Shown here piece by piece: positions 24,603-34,690 of a DNA stretch of 58,371 nucleotides (positions are counted from its first letter, which is position 1; every line of letters begins with the position of its first letter). Both the position numbers and the translations under genes were made by a program. The notes under the pieces are model-generated. The model did not search any database, was not told the origin of the DNA, and saw only the letters and a list, made by a program, of their open reading frames with translations. Source of the DNA: Xenoacremonium recifei (Eukaryota; Ascomycota; Sordariomycetes; Hypocreales; Nectriaceae); assembly GCA_012184525.1 (NCBI GenBank), contig WOFQ01000098.1, positions 1 through 58,371 on the forward strand. Reading direction: 5' to 3'.

Positions 24603-26561
24603 TCATCGCTTCCAAACACGCTTTAACCTCTGCAAAGTAGTCTTCGCCTTCTTTTCCCTCGCTTGTCGAGCCAGGGAAGCCTCCTTCTGCCGCCGAGAAT
24701 ACTCTCTCATCCAGCCATCCCACTCATCCTTGTTAAGCGGTCCATCCAGAGCCACTCTGAGTTGCAACTCATCGCCAACAAGGAGTGCCGGGTCCGCCGC
24801 CTCTCTTCCCTCCTGCATTAGCAGCTGCCGTAGCTTGTCATTGAACTTCTCATCCAGGCCCAGACACGACAGCCTGACCTCAGGCGTGTTCGCATTGTAC
24901 CCCATCTCGCAAACGAAACTGACATCGCTGTGCTTGTCCCACATTGGTGGCCGGTAGGGAAGAATACACCATGCCCAATAACTATCTACAAACGGACGTA
25001 CCGCGCCGGAGTGCAGCGTGGCGCGCTCGATCCCGTCGTTGCGTGCCCGTAGGTAGGTAAATAGATGTTTCGCAGCTGAAGCTGTGAGGTACGGTTCTGG
25101 TCCTCCTGCAGTTTTGCCCAAAGGGAACCATATCTCAACGGTACGCAGCTGTGGAAAGGCGGCGATGGCATCAAGCGATGCATACGGCCAGTCATGCGTC
25201 TCGTTGTCACGGTCAATGTCGAGAGCGAGATGCTCAAGATGCGGTAAACCACGGCTCAGTTGGACAAGATCTGGTGTCTTTGCCTTTTTATATGGGCCAT
25301 AGCACGGCGGCGACGATTCGAGCTCGTGCATTGTCAAATGCTTCAAGGTGTCTCCAAAGCGGGTGATGAGCTCCGGTTTACAATCGACACGGTAGAAGCC
25401 ACTAAGGCTCATTATTTCGAGCGGCGAGTAGAGATCCTGAAAGAAATCTGCGCCGATACAGCCGGACTCTTTAAAATAGAGCTCTCTGAGATTCGTAGCT
25501 TTGGGCGCAATTGAAGCTAGCATCTCAGGGACATCATTGACGCGGACTAGCCGTGACCAGTCGAAAATCTCACCCCAACGAAGCCATTCATAGCCTCCGC
25601 CACGGTATCCTTGGCAAAACTGTGCTCCATGAATGCCCCAAGGGTATTGTTGCAGGCCAATCTCCTCGAGAACTGGTAGATTGTCTTCTTCAGTAAATCC
25701 AAAACCGCAATACGGGCCGACTATGGGCGGGCCGTAGCCGATGCAGCCTCCACGGGGGTAGAAGACGTCAATATTGGGAATCCGCGTTAGGTTCGGGCAG
25801 GAGACCATAACCTTTTTCAGCTCGCGCATAGTTCCGACGCAGTGACCTTCTTCGATGAAACAGATGGTGATAGAGAGGGAGTGGAGATTTTGATTGTTAA
25901 CAAGACTGTTGAGAAATAGGCGCCCATTGACATGCGAATCGTAGCCCTCGCGGCAGACGAAAGACGCGTACAGACGCACGCTGGCGTGCAGTGCTGTCAA
26001 AATTGGGCTTGGAATAGCTACTGATGTCCATGATATGCGTCTGTTCAAGTTTCTGTTTGGTACCGGCCAGCGGTCGAAGCCGACGTCCCATTCTAGGACT
26101 CGAAGGCCTGTCATGGCGGGTAATATTGCCGCGAGATGTGAAAATATCTCTTTGGTATCCTCGCGAACTTCATTGTCTTTCATGCCAGTGAGACAGATTT
26201 TTCGAACCGCTGCTAATTGGTCCAAACGTGCAATGAGCCTAAGGCGGTCGAGGACGTGCTTGCGCTTGTCGAGATTGATATGCACCTCATGGTGCTCGAT
26301 ATAGCGCGCCTGTTCGTACAGCGAGGAGCTCAGGAAAGCGATAATATGGATATCCTTCGGGCGCAGCTCATGCAGGTAAGTTAGGATTCGCCGAACAACG
26401 GGATCTGGAAGCTGTGCAATAGATGGCTTCTCTTGGTCCAGAGGAACCGGTGTCCGTGGTGTGATTTTGACGAGGGAGATTTTTGGGGCGGCTGCCTCAT
26501 CGTCGTTGAGCCTCATGCGAGTGTTTGAGAAGATGGAAGACAGAGGACGTCTTCGAGACAT
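24603..26561 (-). CDS. F-box-like protein with leucine-rich-type body
   Basis: A single-exon gene of 652 aa. Residues about 46-80 (SIAQLPDPVVRRILTYL and onward) match the F-box helix pattern LPxxVxxxIxxYL, which docks on Skp1 in SCF ubiquitin ligases. The body has loosely repeated Leu-rich segments (LREL, LEHLALD, LRTVEI), consistent with a degenerate LRR-type substrate-binding region, as in many fungal-specific F-box proteins. The C-terminal 40 residues are strongly basic and helical (RRQKEASLARQAREKK). No intron is needed. The target is unknown. Such genes are numerous and variable in fungi, so the position beside the monooxygenase is not evidence of a pathway role. Confidence 0.7.
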   Translation of the reverse strand: MSRRRPLSSIFSNTRMRLNDDEAAAPKISLVKITPRTPVPLDQEKPSIAQLPDPVVRRILTYLHELRPKDIHIIAFLSSSLYEQARYIEHHEVHINLDKRKHVLDRLRLIARLDQLAAVRKICLTGMKDNEVREDTKEIFSHLAAILPAMTGLRVLEWDVGFDRWPVPNRNLNRRISWTSVAIPSPILTALHASVRLYASFVCREGYDSHVNGRLFLNSLVNNQNLHSLSITICFIEEGHCVGTMRELKKVMVSCPNLTRIPNIDVFYPRGGCIGYGPPIVGPYCGFGFTEEDNLPVLEEIGLQQYPWGIHGAQFCQGYRGGGYEWLRWGEIFDWSRLVRVNDVPEMLASIAPKATNLRELYFKESGCIGADFFQDLYSPLEIMSLSGFYRVDCKPELITRFGDTLKHLTMHELESSPPCYGPYKKAKTPDLVQLSRGLPHLEHLALDIDRDNETHDWPYASLDAIAAFPQLRTVEIWFPLGKTAGGPEPYLTASAAKHLFTYLRARNDGIERATLHSGAVRPFVDSYWAWCILPYRPPMWDKHSDVSFVCEMGYNANTPEVRLSCLGLDEKFNDKLRQLLMQEGREAADPALLVGDELQLRVALDGPLNKDEWDGWMREYSRRQKEASLARQAREKKAKTTLQRLKRVWKR

Positions 26562-27560
26562 AATGCTCTGCTTTCCGGAGGACGATTGAGAGAAGAGAAT
26601 TCACGCTGAAGGATGTGGTGTTGGAAATTGTTGGGTGATCCACGTGAAACTTGCGGGGTATGACTAAGGGTAGGAATACCAGGGGACCGGGGTGTTGTTG
26701 GTTGATGCGAGAGGGCGGCCATCGGTATCTTCTCAGCCACCTTTCGCTGTTGACTCTTTGTTCCAACGAAACACACAAGACGGCGACATCAAAGTGAAAG
26801 TTGCCTTGGTCATTTGACGCGCAAATCCTCTACTTCATTTCTGGAGGTAAAAGCCAACTGGAACCCCATCTTCAACTCGTCCGGATAGCCGAGGCCCGAA
26901 AAAGAAGGAAGATACATCTCTTAAGTTTCTAATTGATCATGAGTTGCTGGCATGTTTTGTTCAGTTCTGAATTGTGAATTATAAATCTGCTTACGCCAGG
27001 TACTCGAACCGTTCCAGTTGACTACTGAGCTTTACCAAGCTTCGATCTTCACCACCCCAGTCAGACGCCATCCCGAAGGTATCTGTCTACCATCTCAGAT
27101 CGTGACTTTGGAAAGCGGACAGAACTAAACATTTCATAAGCACCCCAGAAACATGTCTATGATGTGGCAACGCTGCGGAAACCTCAGTAGGTGCACTCTG
27201 TAGATGAGCGATGAAAGAGATCGAGCCGGATGTGGTCTTTGTGGGACGTCTAAAGTTCAAGCTGCGGCACCCAATGACTGATTCTAGCAAAGTCAATTGC
27301 TTTCTATGTTTGATTAGCAAATTGCAATTCTCTTAATTAAATGCGTTGACGGAAAGGATTAGATCCCACCTTTTCCAAAGTCACCCGCTTCATACAAGGC
27401 GGGGCCTATGCCGTCGCTTCAATTGAAGTGCCTAGAAATGATTCAGGTACTGTCCCGTTCCACTCGCTGTACCTTTTAGTTAACAATAATAAGGCTTTTC
27501 TTCCAAGCCGCTTTCAAAGCTGAGAATAAGGCCCAGAATTGAGTCTCACTTCACATCGCC
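26562..27560. other. Intergenic region, divergent promoters
   Basis: About 1 kb between the divergent F-box and amidohydrolase genes. It presumably holds both promoters. I see no coding sequence. Confidence 0.5.
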
Positions 27561-28646
27561 ATGTCAAACGAAGTTGGCCCCGTCCTCACTCTCGGCCCCG
27601 GCGCCATCTACCTTCGCCCTGAGCTCCGAGATCTCAAGATTATTGGTGTCGAAGAGCATGTAATCTTTCCACATATTACGAAGGACATTTCTCCTTCACC
27701 AGCGGTTGCTCATGCCGGTAAAATCCTGTCTCAAATTGTCAAACATCCTGCGCTGCAGTACTCGCGCGGTCGCGTCACGGATATTGGATCCCAGCGGCTG
27801 AAAGACATGAACGAGGGCGGAGTCCACATGCAAGTATTGAGTTATGGAGGAGCTGTGAACACCACGCACACAACGGCGGAGGAGGGGCTTAGGATTGCTC
27901 AGCGGATCAACGATGCGCTGAAGAGTGGCGTTGATGCCAATCCGGATCGTTTCAAGGCCTTTGCTGAGTTGCCGTGTCAGGATCCGGAGCTGGCAATTCA
28001 CGAACTCCGACGCTGCGTAAGTGAGTTGGGATTTGTAGGCGCCATGGTCGCTGGCTCAGTTGGCGGCAAATTCTTTGATGCGCCAGAGTTTGATAGCCTG
28101 CTGTCTGAGTTCGAAGCACTCGACGTGCCGCTGTACTTGCACCCCGGCATCGCCCCTGAACCTGTGATGGAGGCATACTACAATTTCCCAGACAACCCCT
28201 TTGCTTCTGCATGTCTCGGGACTATGGGCTGGGGCTGGCACAACGAGGTGGCTATCCATGTGCTGCGTCTCGCCATTTCGGGTACGCTGGACCGCCACCC
28301 CAAGCTTAAGATCATCGTGGGGCATCAGGGCGAGATGATGCCGATGATGATGCAGCGATGGGACGGCGCGTTTGAGGAGAAGACATTTGGCCTGAAGCGA
28401 AGCGTGGGTGAGACACTACGCGCCCAGGTGTGGATTGCCATCTCAGGCCTTTTCACAATCCCGGCGACGCTGGTAGCACTGCAGACCTGGGGAGTTGATC
28501 GGGTGCTGTTTGCAAATGATTATCCTTATGTTGACGCGCATCGTGTACCGGAGTATGTGAGGGCGTTGGGAGACGTGGTCGGGCCGTCGGATATGAAGAA
28601 GATATTCCAGACGAACACAGAGGAGTTGCTCAAGATTAAGATGTAA
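27561..28646 (+). CDS. Amidohydrolase-superfamily decarboxylase, 2,3-dihydroxybenzoate decarboxylase-like
   Basis: A single-exon gene of 361 aa from the ACMSD-like branch of metal-dependent amidohydrolases, which non-oxidatively decarboxylate hydroxybenzoates (2,3-dihydroxybenzoate, salicylate, gamma-resorcylate). The metal ligands of that family are in place: the ExH pair in VEEH (E31/H33), H194 in LYLHP, H255 in VGHQGE and D320 in FANDYPY. The length fits the family (about 330-360), with a short N-terminal extension before IIGVEEH. The gene lies convergent with the P450 (stop codons 145 bp apart) and 3.5 kb from the salicylate-hydroxylase-like gene. I infer, without proof, a role in handling hydroxybenzoates such as host salicylate. 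Other carboxylated aromatics are equally possible. Confidence 0.88.
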   Translation: MSNEVGPVLTLGPGAIYLRPELRDLKIIGVEEHVIFPHITKDISPSPAVAHAGKILSQIVKHPALQYSRGRVTDIGSQRLKDMNEGGVHMQVLSYGGAVNTTHTTAEEGLRIAQRINDALKSGVDANPDRFKAFAELPCQDPELAIHELRRCVSELGFVGAMVAGSVGGKFFDAPEFDSLLSEFEALDVPLYLHPGIAPEPVMEAYYNFPDNPFASACLGTMGWGWHNEVAIHVLRLAISGTLDRHPKLKIIVGHQGEMMPMMMQRWDGAFEEKTFGLKRSVGETLRAQVWIAISGLFTIPATLVALQTWGVDRVLFANDYPYVDAHRVPEYVRALGDVVGPSDMKKIFQTNTEELLKIKM

Positions 28647-28791
28647 TCTCATAGAATTGGATCAATAAAACCGTGAAGAGACCTTTTCTGAGTAAACTAT
28701 TGTGCATACCTTCTTACAGTCGCGGTAAACCTGACTCCAAGTGTGTACATAGCGATTTCAATGAACCACTTGAACTAGACGACCTCTTCTA

Positions 28792-30748
28792 CTACATAAA
28801 ACTTTTGTTTCTCAGCTTGGGCCTGAGAATAAGCCCCTCCTGTCGCGCAAACCAATGTGTCTTCACATCCCACGTGTCCTCCTTCGAAGCCCACTCAAAG
28901 TCAAAGTTGCGCAATAGCTGCGGGATCAGTTTCCCCATCTCCATGATGGAGATATTCTTTCCAACGCACGTTCGTGCACCGTATCCAAACTAATTCCCGG
29001 TAAGCCAATGGAATCGGCAACTCAAAGGGATGGTACTTACTGTCATGATATGGCGATCCATAAACTTCACTCTCTCTTCATTCGATGTCACCCATCTCTC
29101 CGGGCTGAACTCATGCGCGTCTTGGCCGAAGATAGACTTGTCTTTGTGAATGACGGCAGCATTGATGCCGACGATAGTGCCCTCGCGAAGATGAACACCG
29201 CAGATAGTAGCGCCACCCTTGGGCACCAATCTCTCCAGGGGAAATTGCACACCTGGGTGGCATCGCATGGCTTCCTTCATCACGGCTTGCCTAGAAGCAA
29301 AGGGTCAGTCTAAGAAGGCACATGTGTAAAAAGGCAGGCATACAAGTAAGGGAGCTGCAAACATTCGGCATATGTGACATTCCTTGAAAGTTTTCCTTCT
29401 CGATCAGCTTCGTCGACCTCAGCTTGAGCTTTCTTGTAGCAGTCGGGATTCTTGACTAAATAGTAGAGAATAGCTCGTAGGGAGATGGCAGTGGTGTCAC
29501 TACCGGCAAGTCTGGATAGAGTAAGTAGCCAAAACGCGAAAAGGTGTATGGATCTCACAGATTATTAGACAAGTGGTTGACCATGTCTCGGTCTGACATT
29601 TTCTCTCCCTTGCTGTTCTCCTGTCTGAGCCATCCCAAAAAGTCAGGTCGGTCTTCTTGAGGAGGATCCCGGTCGTAGTCTGTGATGCATTCTTCCGTGA
29701 ACTGGTACAACATTAGTTGAGCAGCTGTTCAAATACTAGATCAGGTTCATGCACTTGTTAGTGTACCTTGACGATTGTCCTCAATGGATTAGGAACGTAG
29801 ACCACAGATTGCCACTCCAAGAACTTTGCTACCCATTTGTTCCCCAGGCAGTAAGGGTGAAGAGCGGGAACCTGACTGAAGAATGCCGCCGCCTCTAGTC
29901 CTTGGCTGATATCACCAATCATATTCTCAATGTCCGTCCTTGTCTCCATGAACCCGAAGCGTCGGTGAAAAGTAATGGCTGAGATGACATCGAACGCATA
30001 CTGAAGTCATCATTAGGATAAACGTACAAGAATACCTGGTAAATCTTTGCTTGAAAGACTTACCCATTGCAACCAAACTCCTAGATCAACCTCACGCCCG
30101 TCCATTTCCTTCATGGCTTTGATGAAGATGTCGCTGCAGTCGTCGGCGAAAGGCTCCATGGCCTTGATTGACGACATAGAGAACTTCTGGGCGACAGGTC
30201 GGCGGAGAGCTTGGTGATCTGCAGAATTGCGGACAGAGAACATGCTAGGCATTGGGACATCTTTGTAAACAGCATCAAAGATGGTGTAGAAATCCGACTG
30301 CTGTACGTCAGTCATTGTGCCGGAACTCATTTGACAAAGTGCCAATCACCTTCAGATATTTACTGCCGATATGGTAGATCGTCCCGATAGCCTGAGGATC
30401 TGATATCGAGACTACATTTGGAGCTGTTCTCACAATCGGGCCGTATTTCTGATGTAAATTGTAGTAGAAGTCCGGCGCCTTGCCCTTCATGATGTGCCAT
30501 GGTCGGTAGAAGACTGTCAACCGTGCAAGCGAAGGTCCAGGAATAGACCTTAAATCGCTCCGAAAGACAGCGCGCAAAGCTTGGATCAGACTCCAAATGC
30601 ACAAAGCGCCCAATAGAAGAATGAAAATTTCAGAAGGAGATTGGATTAGCTTCGAGGCATAGCCCAAGCCGTGAGAAGCGTACGTCGACATAATATGACC
30701 AAATTCGGGTTGGTGTGTTGAGTTGAATGAAACCTGGAAACTCAACAT
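28792..30748 (-). CDS. Cytochrome P450 (pisatin demethylase/benzoate hydroxylase-like type)
   Basis: A membrane-anchored haem monooxygenase of roughly 500 aa in about seven exons. It has an N-terminal hydrophobic anchor (PSEIFILLLGALCIWSLI), a proline hinge (IPGPSLARL), the I-helix oxygen-binding motif AGSDTT, the ExxR helix (KEAMR), the PERW segment (FSPERW) and the haem loop FGYGARTCVG, with Cys as thiolate ligand. The last exon begins at the acceptor before FGYG and stops at 28792. Two starts are possible: 30748, or the second Met at 30691, which places the anchor closer to the N terminus as usual. Frame-consistent joins include KYLK to SDFYTIF. Family comparison from memory suggests the pisatin-demethylase-like group. 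The neighbours suggest aromatic or phytochemical oxidation. Confidence 0.85.
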
Positions 30749-31448
30749 CCTTTCAGGTCAGCCATGGATATTAAGTGGCCGTCTTGCACACCTCGAGAGC
30801 CACTATCTTGGCCCGCACCATAGGCACCTTGCAGTCTAGTAACTGAGTTCCGCAGCGGAAGCGGCACAATTCTGAACTCATATTAAGACCCCGTGGGGAA
30901 GAGCCCGGGCATTGCGGGGACTATGTCCAGGTTATCTAAACCGTTGAAGCACCAGTCCGTCGTAAATCTTTGATTGACACTGGGGAAATCCATGTGGGTT
31001 CTAATAGTGTTTACCAACACTCTCAATGATGCTGGAGCCATAGATGGTCTTTGAGTGCCCTCCGAGGCCTGAGGGTTTGTATTATGATCTTGACATCCCC
31101 ACTTACGAATCCCAAGGCTACCACATAAATCTCCCGAGCAATGATTTTCATATGTCGTGTTGCGGATAAGATTCAAGCATTGAAAGACAAGATCACTGCC
31201 AGGGTTATTTTTGTGTGAATTCTACTACTGGCGTATGGAACGGTAGTATTAATCAAGCTATACTGTCCAGTTGTCTCGGGATGATATAACTAATGCTTAA
31301 TCCGATACTCTTTACTCTCCCATCAACCAAAACCATTTCTGGATTATAAACCTCCACTCCTTTGTCATTTGGGGGTTTGAGATGCGAAGTAAATCATTTC
31401 AACTGTCATCTTCTCGGATAACCTATGGTTCGTACATATCTGCCCCTT
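30749..31448. other. Intergenic region upstream of the P450
   Basis: No supportable gene. It contains the P450 promoter, and the AT content rises toward 31450. Confidence 0.45.
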
Positions 31449-31826
31449 TCAGCGAAAATCTAAAATCTCCAAGATTCCGACATTTCGTCCCTGATCTTCG
31501 AACATATGACCATCCATGAGGTCTTGTACATAGGATTCCCCCACAAACAACCAGTCTGGCGCCTCCCTTCTTCCGATGTACGGCACTCCACCGCCAGGAA
31601 TGAGGAGGACGTGGTCCCCGGATCGTGTATCTGAGGGACCAATCCCCATTCCCATTGGGTTTAGTACATATTCATGTTTGAGATAACCCGTGGATGCTTG
31701 GCTACTCGTCTTGAGTGATATTTTGCTGCCTTTTGTGGACCCCCACGAATGAGGTAATAAAAGATCCGAGTGGTCAGACAACCTGAATACCCTTGATCTT
31801 TCATTAATCAATGACTTAATTGTCAT
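31449..31826 (-). pseudogene. Remnant of a HET-domain protein (C-terminal part only)
   Basis: An open frame of about 125 codons whose end resembles the usual C terminus of fungal heterokaryon-incompatibility proteins: a GDHVLLIPGGGVPYI segment followed by LFVGESYVQDLMDGHMFED. In intact HET proteins this follows several hundred residues that include the HET domain. No such upstream sequence is visible on this strand, so I read it as a decayed relic. It lies at the edge of the island that carries intact recognition genes. It could also be a small expressed gene, but the frame has no good context for that. Confidence 0.55.
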
Positions 31827-32007
31827 ACTAACATAAGGTCACATTGTGCTACGTGATCTTTGCCTACCACCGCGTCCCAAGGTCGTTGTGCTGCGATAAC
31901 TTTCTTTCCTTTCAATCCGTACATACTAAACCTTTCCCCGCATCAGTCTTCGCAGATTGGTACCCGCCAGACTTGAGCCAATATACCAGGCGTCTTACTG
32001 GCTTCAA

Positions 32008-33575
32008 ATGATAACCATGGTGGCCAATAGTTGCAAAAGGCTGGCGATCCTTGCATTCGTGGTAATCCTGTCCTGCGATCTTCACACATTATGGCAATAT
32101 CGGTGGCTGTGGTTTTCCTGGTTGGTTCCATGGCCCATCTCCCTCATTTGTGCTCTTCTAACCGACCAGTCTATGGACGATCCTAACTAAATACGTGAGG
32201 AACTACCTAGCCACAAGGCTACGTCCGGTGTTACCTACTAAGACACTTAATTTCTCGCCAGGGAGAGACATCTCTGTGGTCGTACCCACCATCCGCGGTG
32301 GGTTGGTTTTTAGAAAAGCTCTACTCACATGGATCGCAACCAAGCCATTGGAGATAATCATCATAATACCAGAAGGCTTCGAAGAGAACCTGATTGACCA
32401 GCTGAAATCCCTCACGGAGACGGTCTCCCCTACCTCCGTTGATATACGTACCCTTACTGTGTCCCAGCCCGGTAAGAGGAGACAGCTTGCCCGCGGAATC
32501 TTAGCGGCTAAGGGCTCCATACTTGTCCTGGTTGATGATGACGTTTTCTGGCCTCCAACTCTCTTGGAATACATACTTCCTTGTTTTCAGGATCCGCAAG
32601 TAGGCGGGGTCGGGACCAGGCAGAGAGGAAACCTTGATCCTACAGTTGGGATTACTACTTGGGAGCGTATCGGTGCTCGAAGGCTAAGTAAGCGGAACAC
32701 GGAGATCTCGGCGACAAACTACATCGAGCCAGCTGTTACGTGCTTATCTGGAAGGACAGCTGCATATAGGGCAGACATCTTGCAGTCGCCGTTGTTTGTT
32801 CCGTCGTTTCTTAGTGATTACTGGGTTGGTCTATACTTACTGGATTCGGGTGACGACACTTTCTTGACACGATTCTTACTTCGCCATGGCTGGAAGATAC
32901 AGATCCAAACCCATGAAAAGGCTGAAGTGACTACTTCTGTAGAGGCCACTTCGGTCTTTCTGCTGCAGGTTCTACGGTGGTCGAGGAACACGAAACGATC
33001 ATATTTGAGGCATATTTTCCTCACTCCAAGACTTTGGAGGTATGCCGAGCCCTTTTCCATTTAGAAACGAAACAAAAGCAAGCGGCAAAGGCTGACTAGA
33101 ACCTCTCGTTAGAAAGACTCCGTGCCTACTGGCGAAGATGGCATTAGCTCTGCTCCACCCATTTCGATCTATATTCGAATATTATATCTTGGGACAAGCT
33201 ATGTTTCAGCTATTATCTGGGTCTCCTCAGAGTTTGTATGTTCCTTCTACCCGTGTGACTTGTGGATTAGATGGAAGCTCCCACAGCTAACTGTTCATGC
33301 AATCTCTAGACAAGTTCTTATGGGTTATCTACTTTTAAGAATCCTCGTTCTACTCTTGGACTTCATTGGCGAAAGTATCAGTATAGATAAAACATTTTTT
33401 AGTGGCCTGGCTTTGGACTTTTTTATGCCACTTGTTGATTTATATGCATTTGTTACACTGCACCAGGTACGTGCTTCTTGTGCACAAGTGCATAAGCACA
33501 ATAGAGTATCTCTGACAGAATATCTTACTTTAGACATCTTGGGGGTCTCGCGATATTCCAATTATACAGAAATGA
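32008..33575 (+). CDS. GT2-family glycosyltransferase (processive polysaccharide synthase type)
   Basis: A membrane glycosyltransferase of about 428 aa, reconstructed in five exons: 32008-32102, 32170-33039, 33113-33235, 33310-33466 and 33534-33575. All joins are in phase with GT..AG ends and CTAAC-type branch sites before several acceptors. The exon 2 body carries DISVVVPTI at the start of the fold, the Asp cluster VLVDDDVFWP, DSGDDTFLT and the acceptor-site motif QVLRWSRNTKRS, equivalent to QxxRW of hyaluronan/cellulose-synthase-like enzymes. Hydrophobic helices flank the domain at both ends, and the last exon gives the family-typical tail TLHQTSWGSR. At first sight exon 3 looks frameshifted; the intron at 33236-33309 (GTATGT..GCTAAC..TAG) restores the frame. 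Exon 1 is the least certain, because its donor (GTGGCT) is weak. The polymer made is unknown. Confidence 0.75.
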
Positions 33576-34688
33576 TAACCAATTACCCTGATAGAGGACA
33601 TCTAAATAGTTTCTCCTCCGTGTAAAAAAAAGGGGTTCCCCGATTAGGCAAGCCTGTTCGAAGGTTTATTGTTATCAGGCGGATAGGCGTGTTGACTGAG
33701 TGACTAAACTGATGCCACGTCTGGCCATGCACATTAACTCCCTGATAAATAAGGTGTTGTGATATTTGGGTAGCCAAGTAGATTATATCTAGGTCTCGTA
33801 GAGGTGGCTTTTATATATACTTGATCTTTCCTTGTTGAATCATTTGGGCCAGCATAAGTCGTGGTGAGCTGGTTCATTGGGTCATCAGTTCAACTGATTT
33901 CAACTTTAGAATTATATAAATGAGTTTAGTTGATCTAGGGAGAGCTCATTTTTATTGAAATTAGAGGCTCAACCAAATAGGGGGTGGACCTATTGGCGTT
34001 GAATACCACCACAAGCCATCACAACGATGCCAGAGCGCAGATAGTTCCATCGTGACCTTGAAAGCACGTAGAGGAGGGCAAAAATGCTCTGCTGTGGCCT
34101 TGTCAAAAACATATTTCGACCTAGGAGATCTCACTCCCAGTACATGCATTTCATGAAGTCGTCATCCCGGGCTCGGACTGTGCCGTTCATTCATTAGTCA
34201 ATCAAGGTAGACAAAATTGGGCTTCGTCCCAGAACTGGGCATCGCCAGGACCTGTAATCCTGAAAACAGGCTCCGCATTGTGCTTAGCTCTTTGTTAAGC
34301 CCACCTCGGCTCTAGATCTATGATACTCATCGTTCGCTTAGCGTAACTCAGCCTAGATATAGTAAGGGTTTGACAAGGAACCTCCTATTGAGACAAAAGC
34401 CTCTTAGGTATAGATATATATTGACATACCCTCATATTGTCGCTGATCAGAAATATCAGTGCTAAATAGAATAGACGCAGTTCACTTCAGCCACTTGTGA
34501 GTGGTGTAACATTGGTTCTAACGCTCTTAAAGCTGGTCACTTTTGTATTTACTTGCACCGGCTGAGAATGGGACTATGGAGTAAAAACCTCTGTCGAGAG
34601 GCGATACCAATAAAGTCGGAGACGAAACTCAAGCCCGCCGTAACCCATTTCCATTTCAGAGCCGAGTCCCTGCTGCTTCAGGCTAAGT
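33576..34688. other. AT-rich intergenic region
   Basis: No coding sequence is recognised. The segment at about 34590-34690, just after the stop of the NACHT-WD40 gene, is similar to 53225-53330 (see the repeat entries). Confidence 0.5.
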
Positions 34689-34690
34689 CT
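34590..34690. repeat. Diverged copy A of a dispersed ~100-bp segment
   Basis: On the plus strand this segment shares, in the same order, several short blocks with 53225-53330: GGAGACGAAACTCAAGC against AGAGACAAAACCCAAGC, CCATTTCCATTTC against CCATTTCTATTCC, and AGAGCCGAGTCCCTGC against AGAGCTGAGCCCCTGC. The differences are mostly C/T or A/G transitions, as old copies affected by repeat-induced mutation would show. It covers the 3' end and 3' flank of the receptor gene. Confidence 0.55.

Noticed and set aside
33122..33235. Frameshift making the GT2 glycosyltransferase a pseudogene
   Set aside because: An intron at 33236-33309 with full consensus signals joins the two frames in phase, so no lesion is needed.
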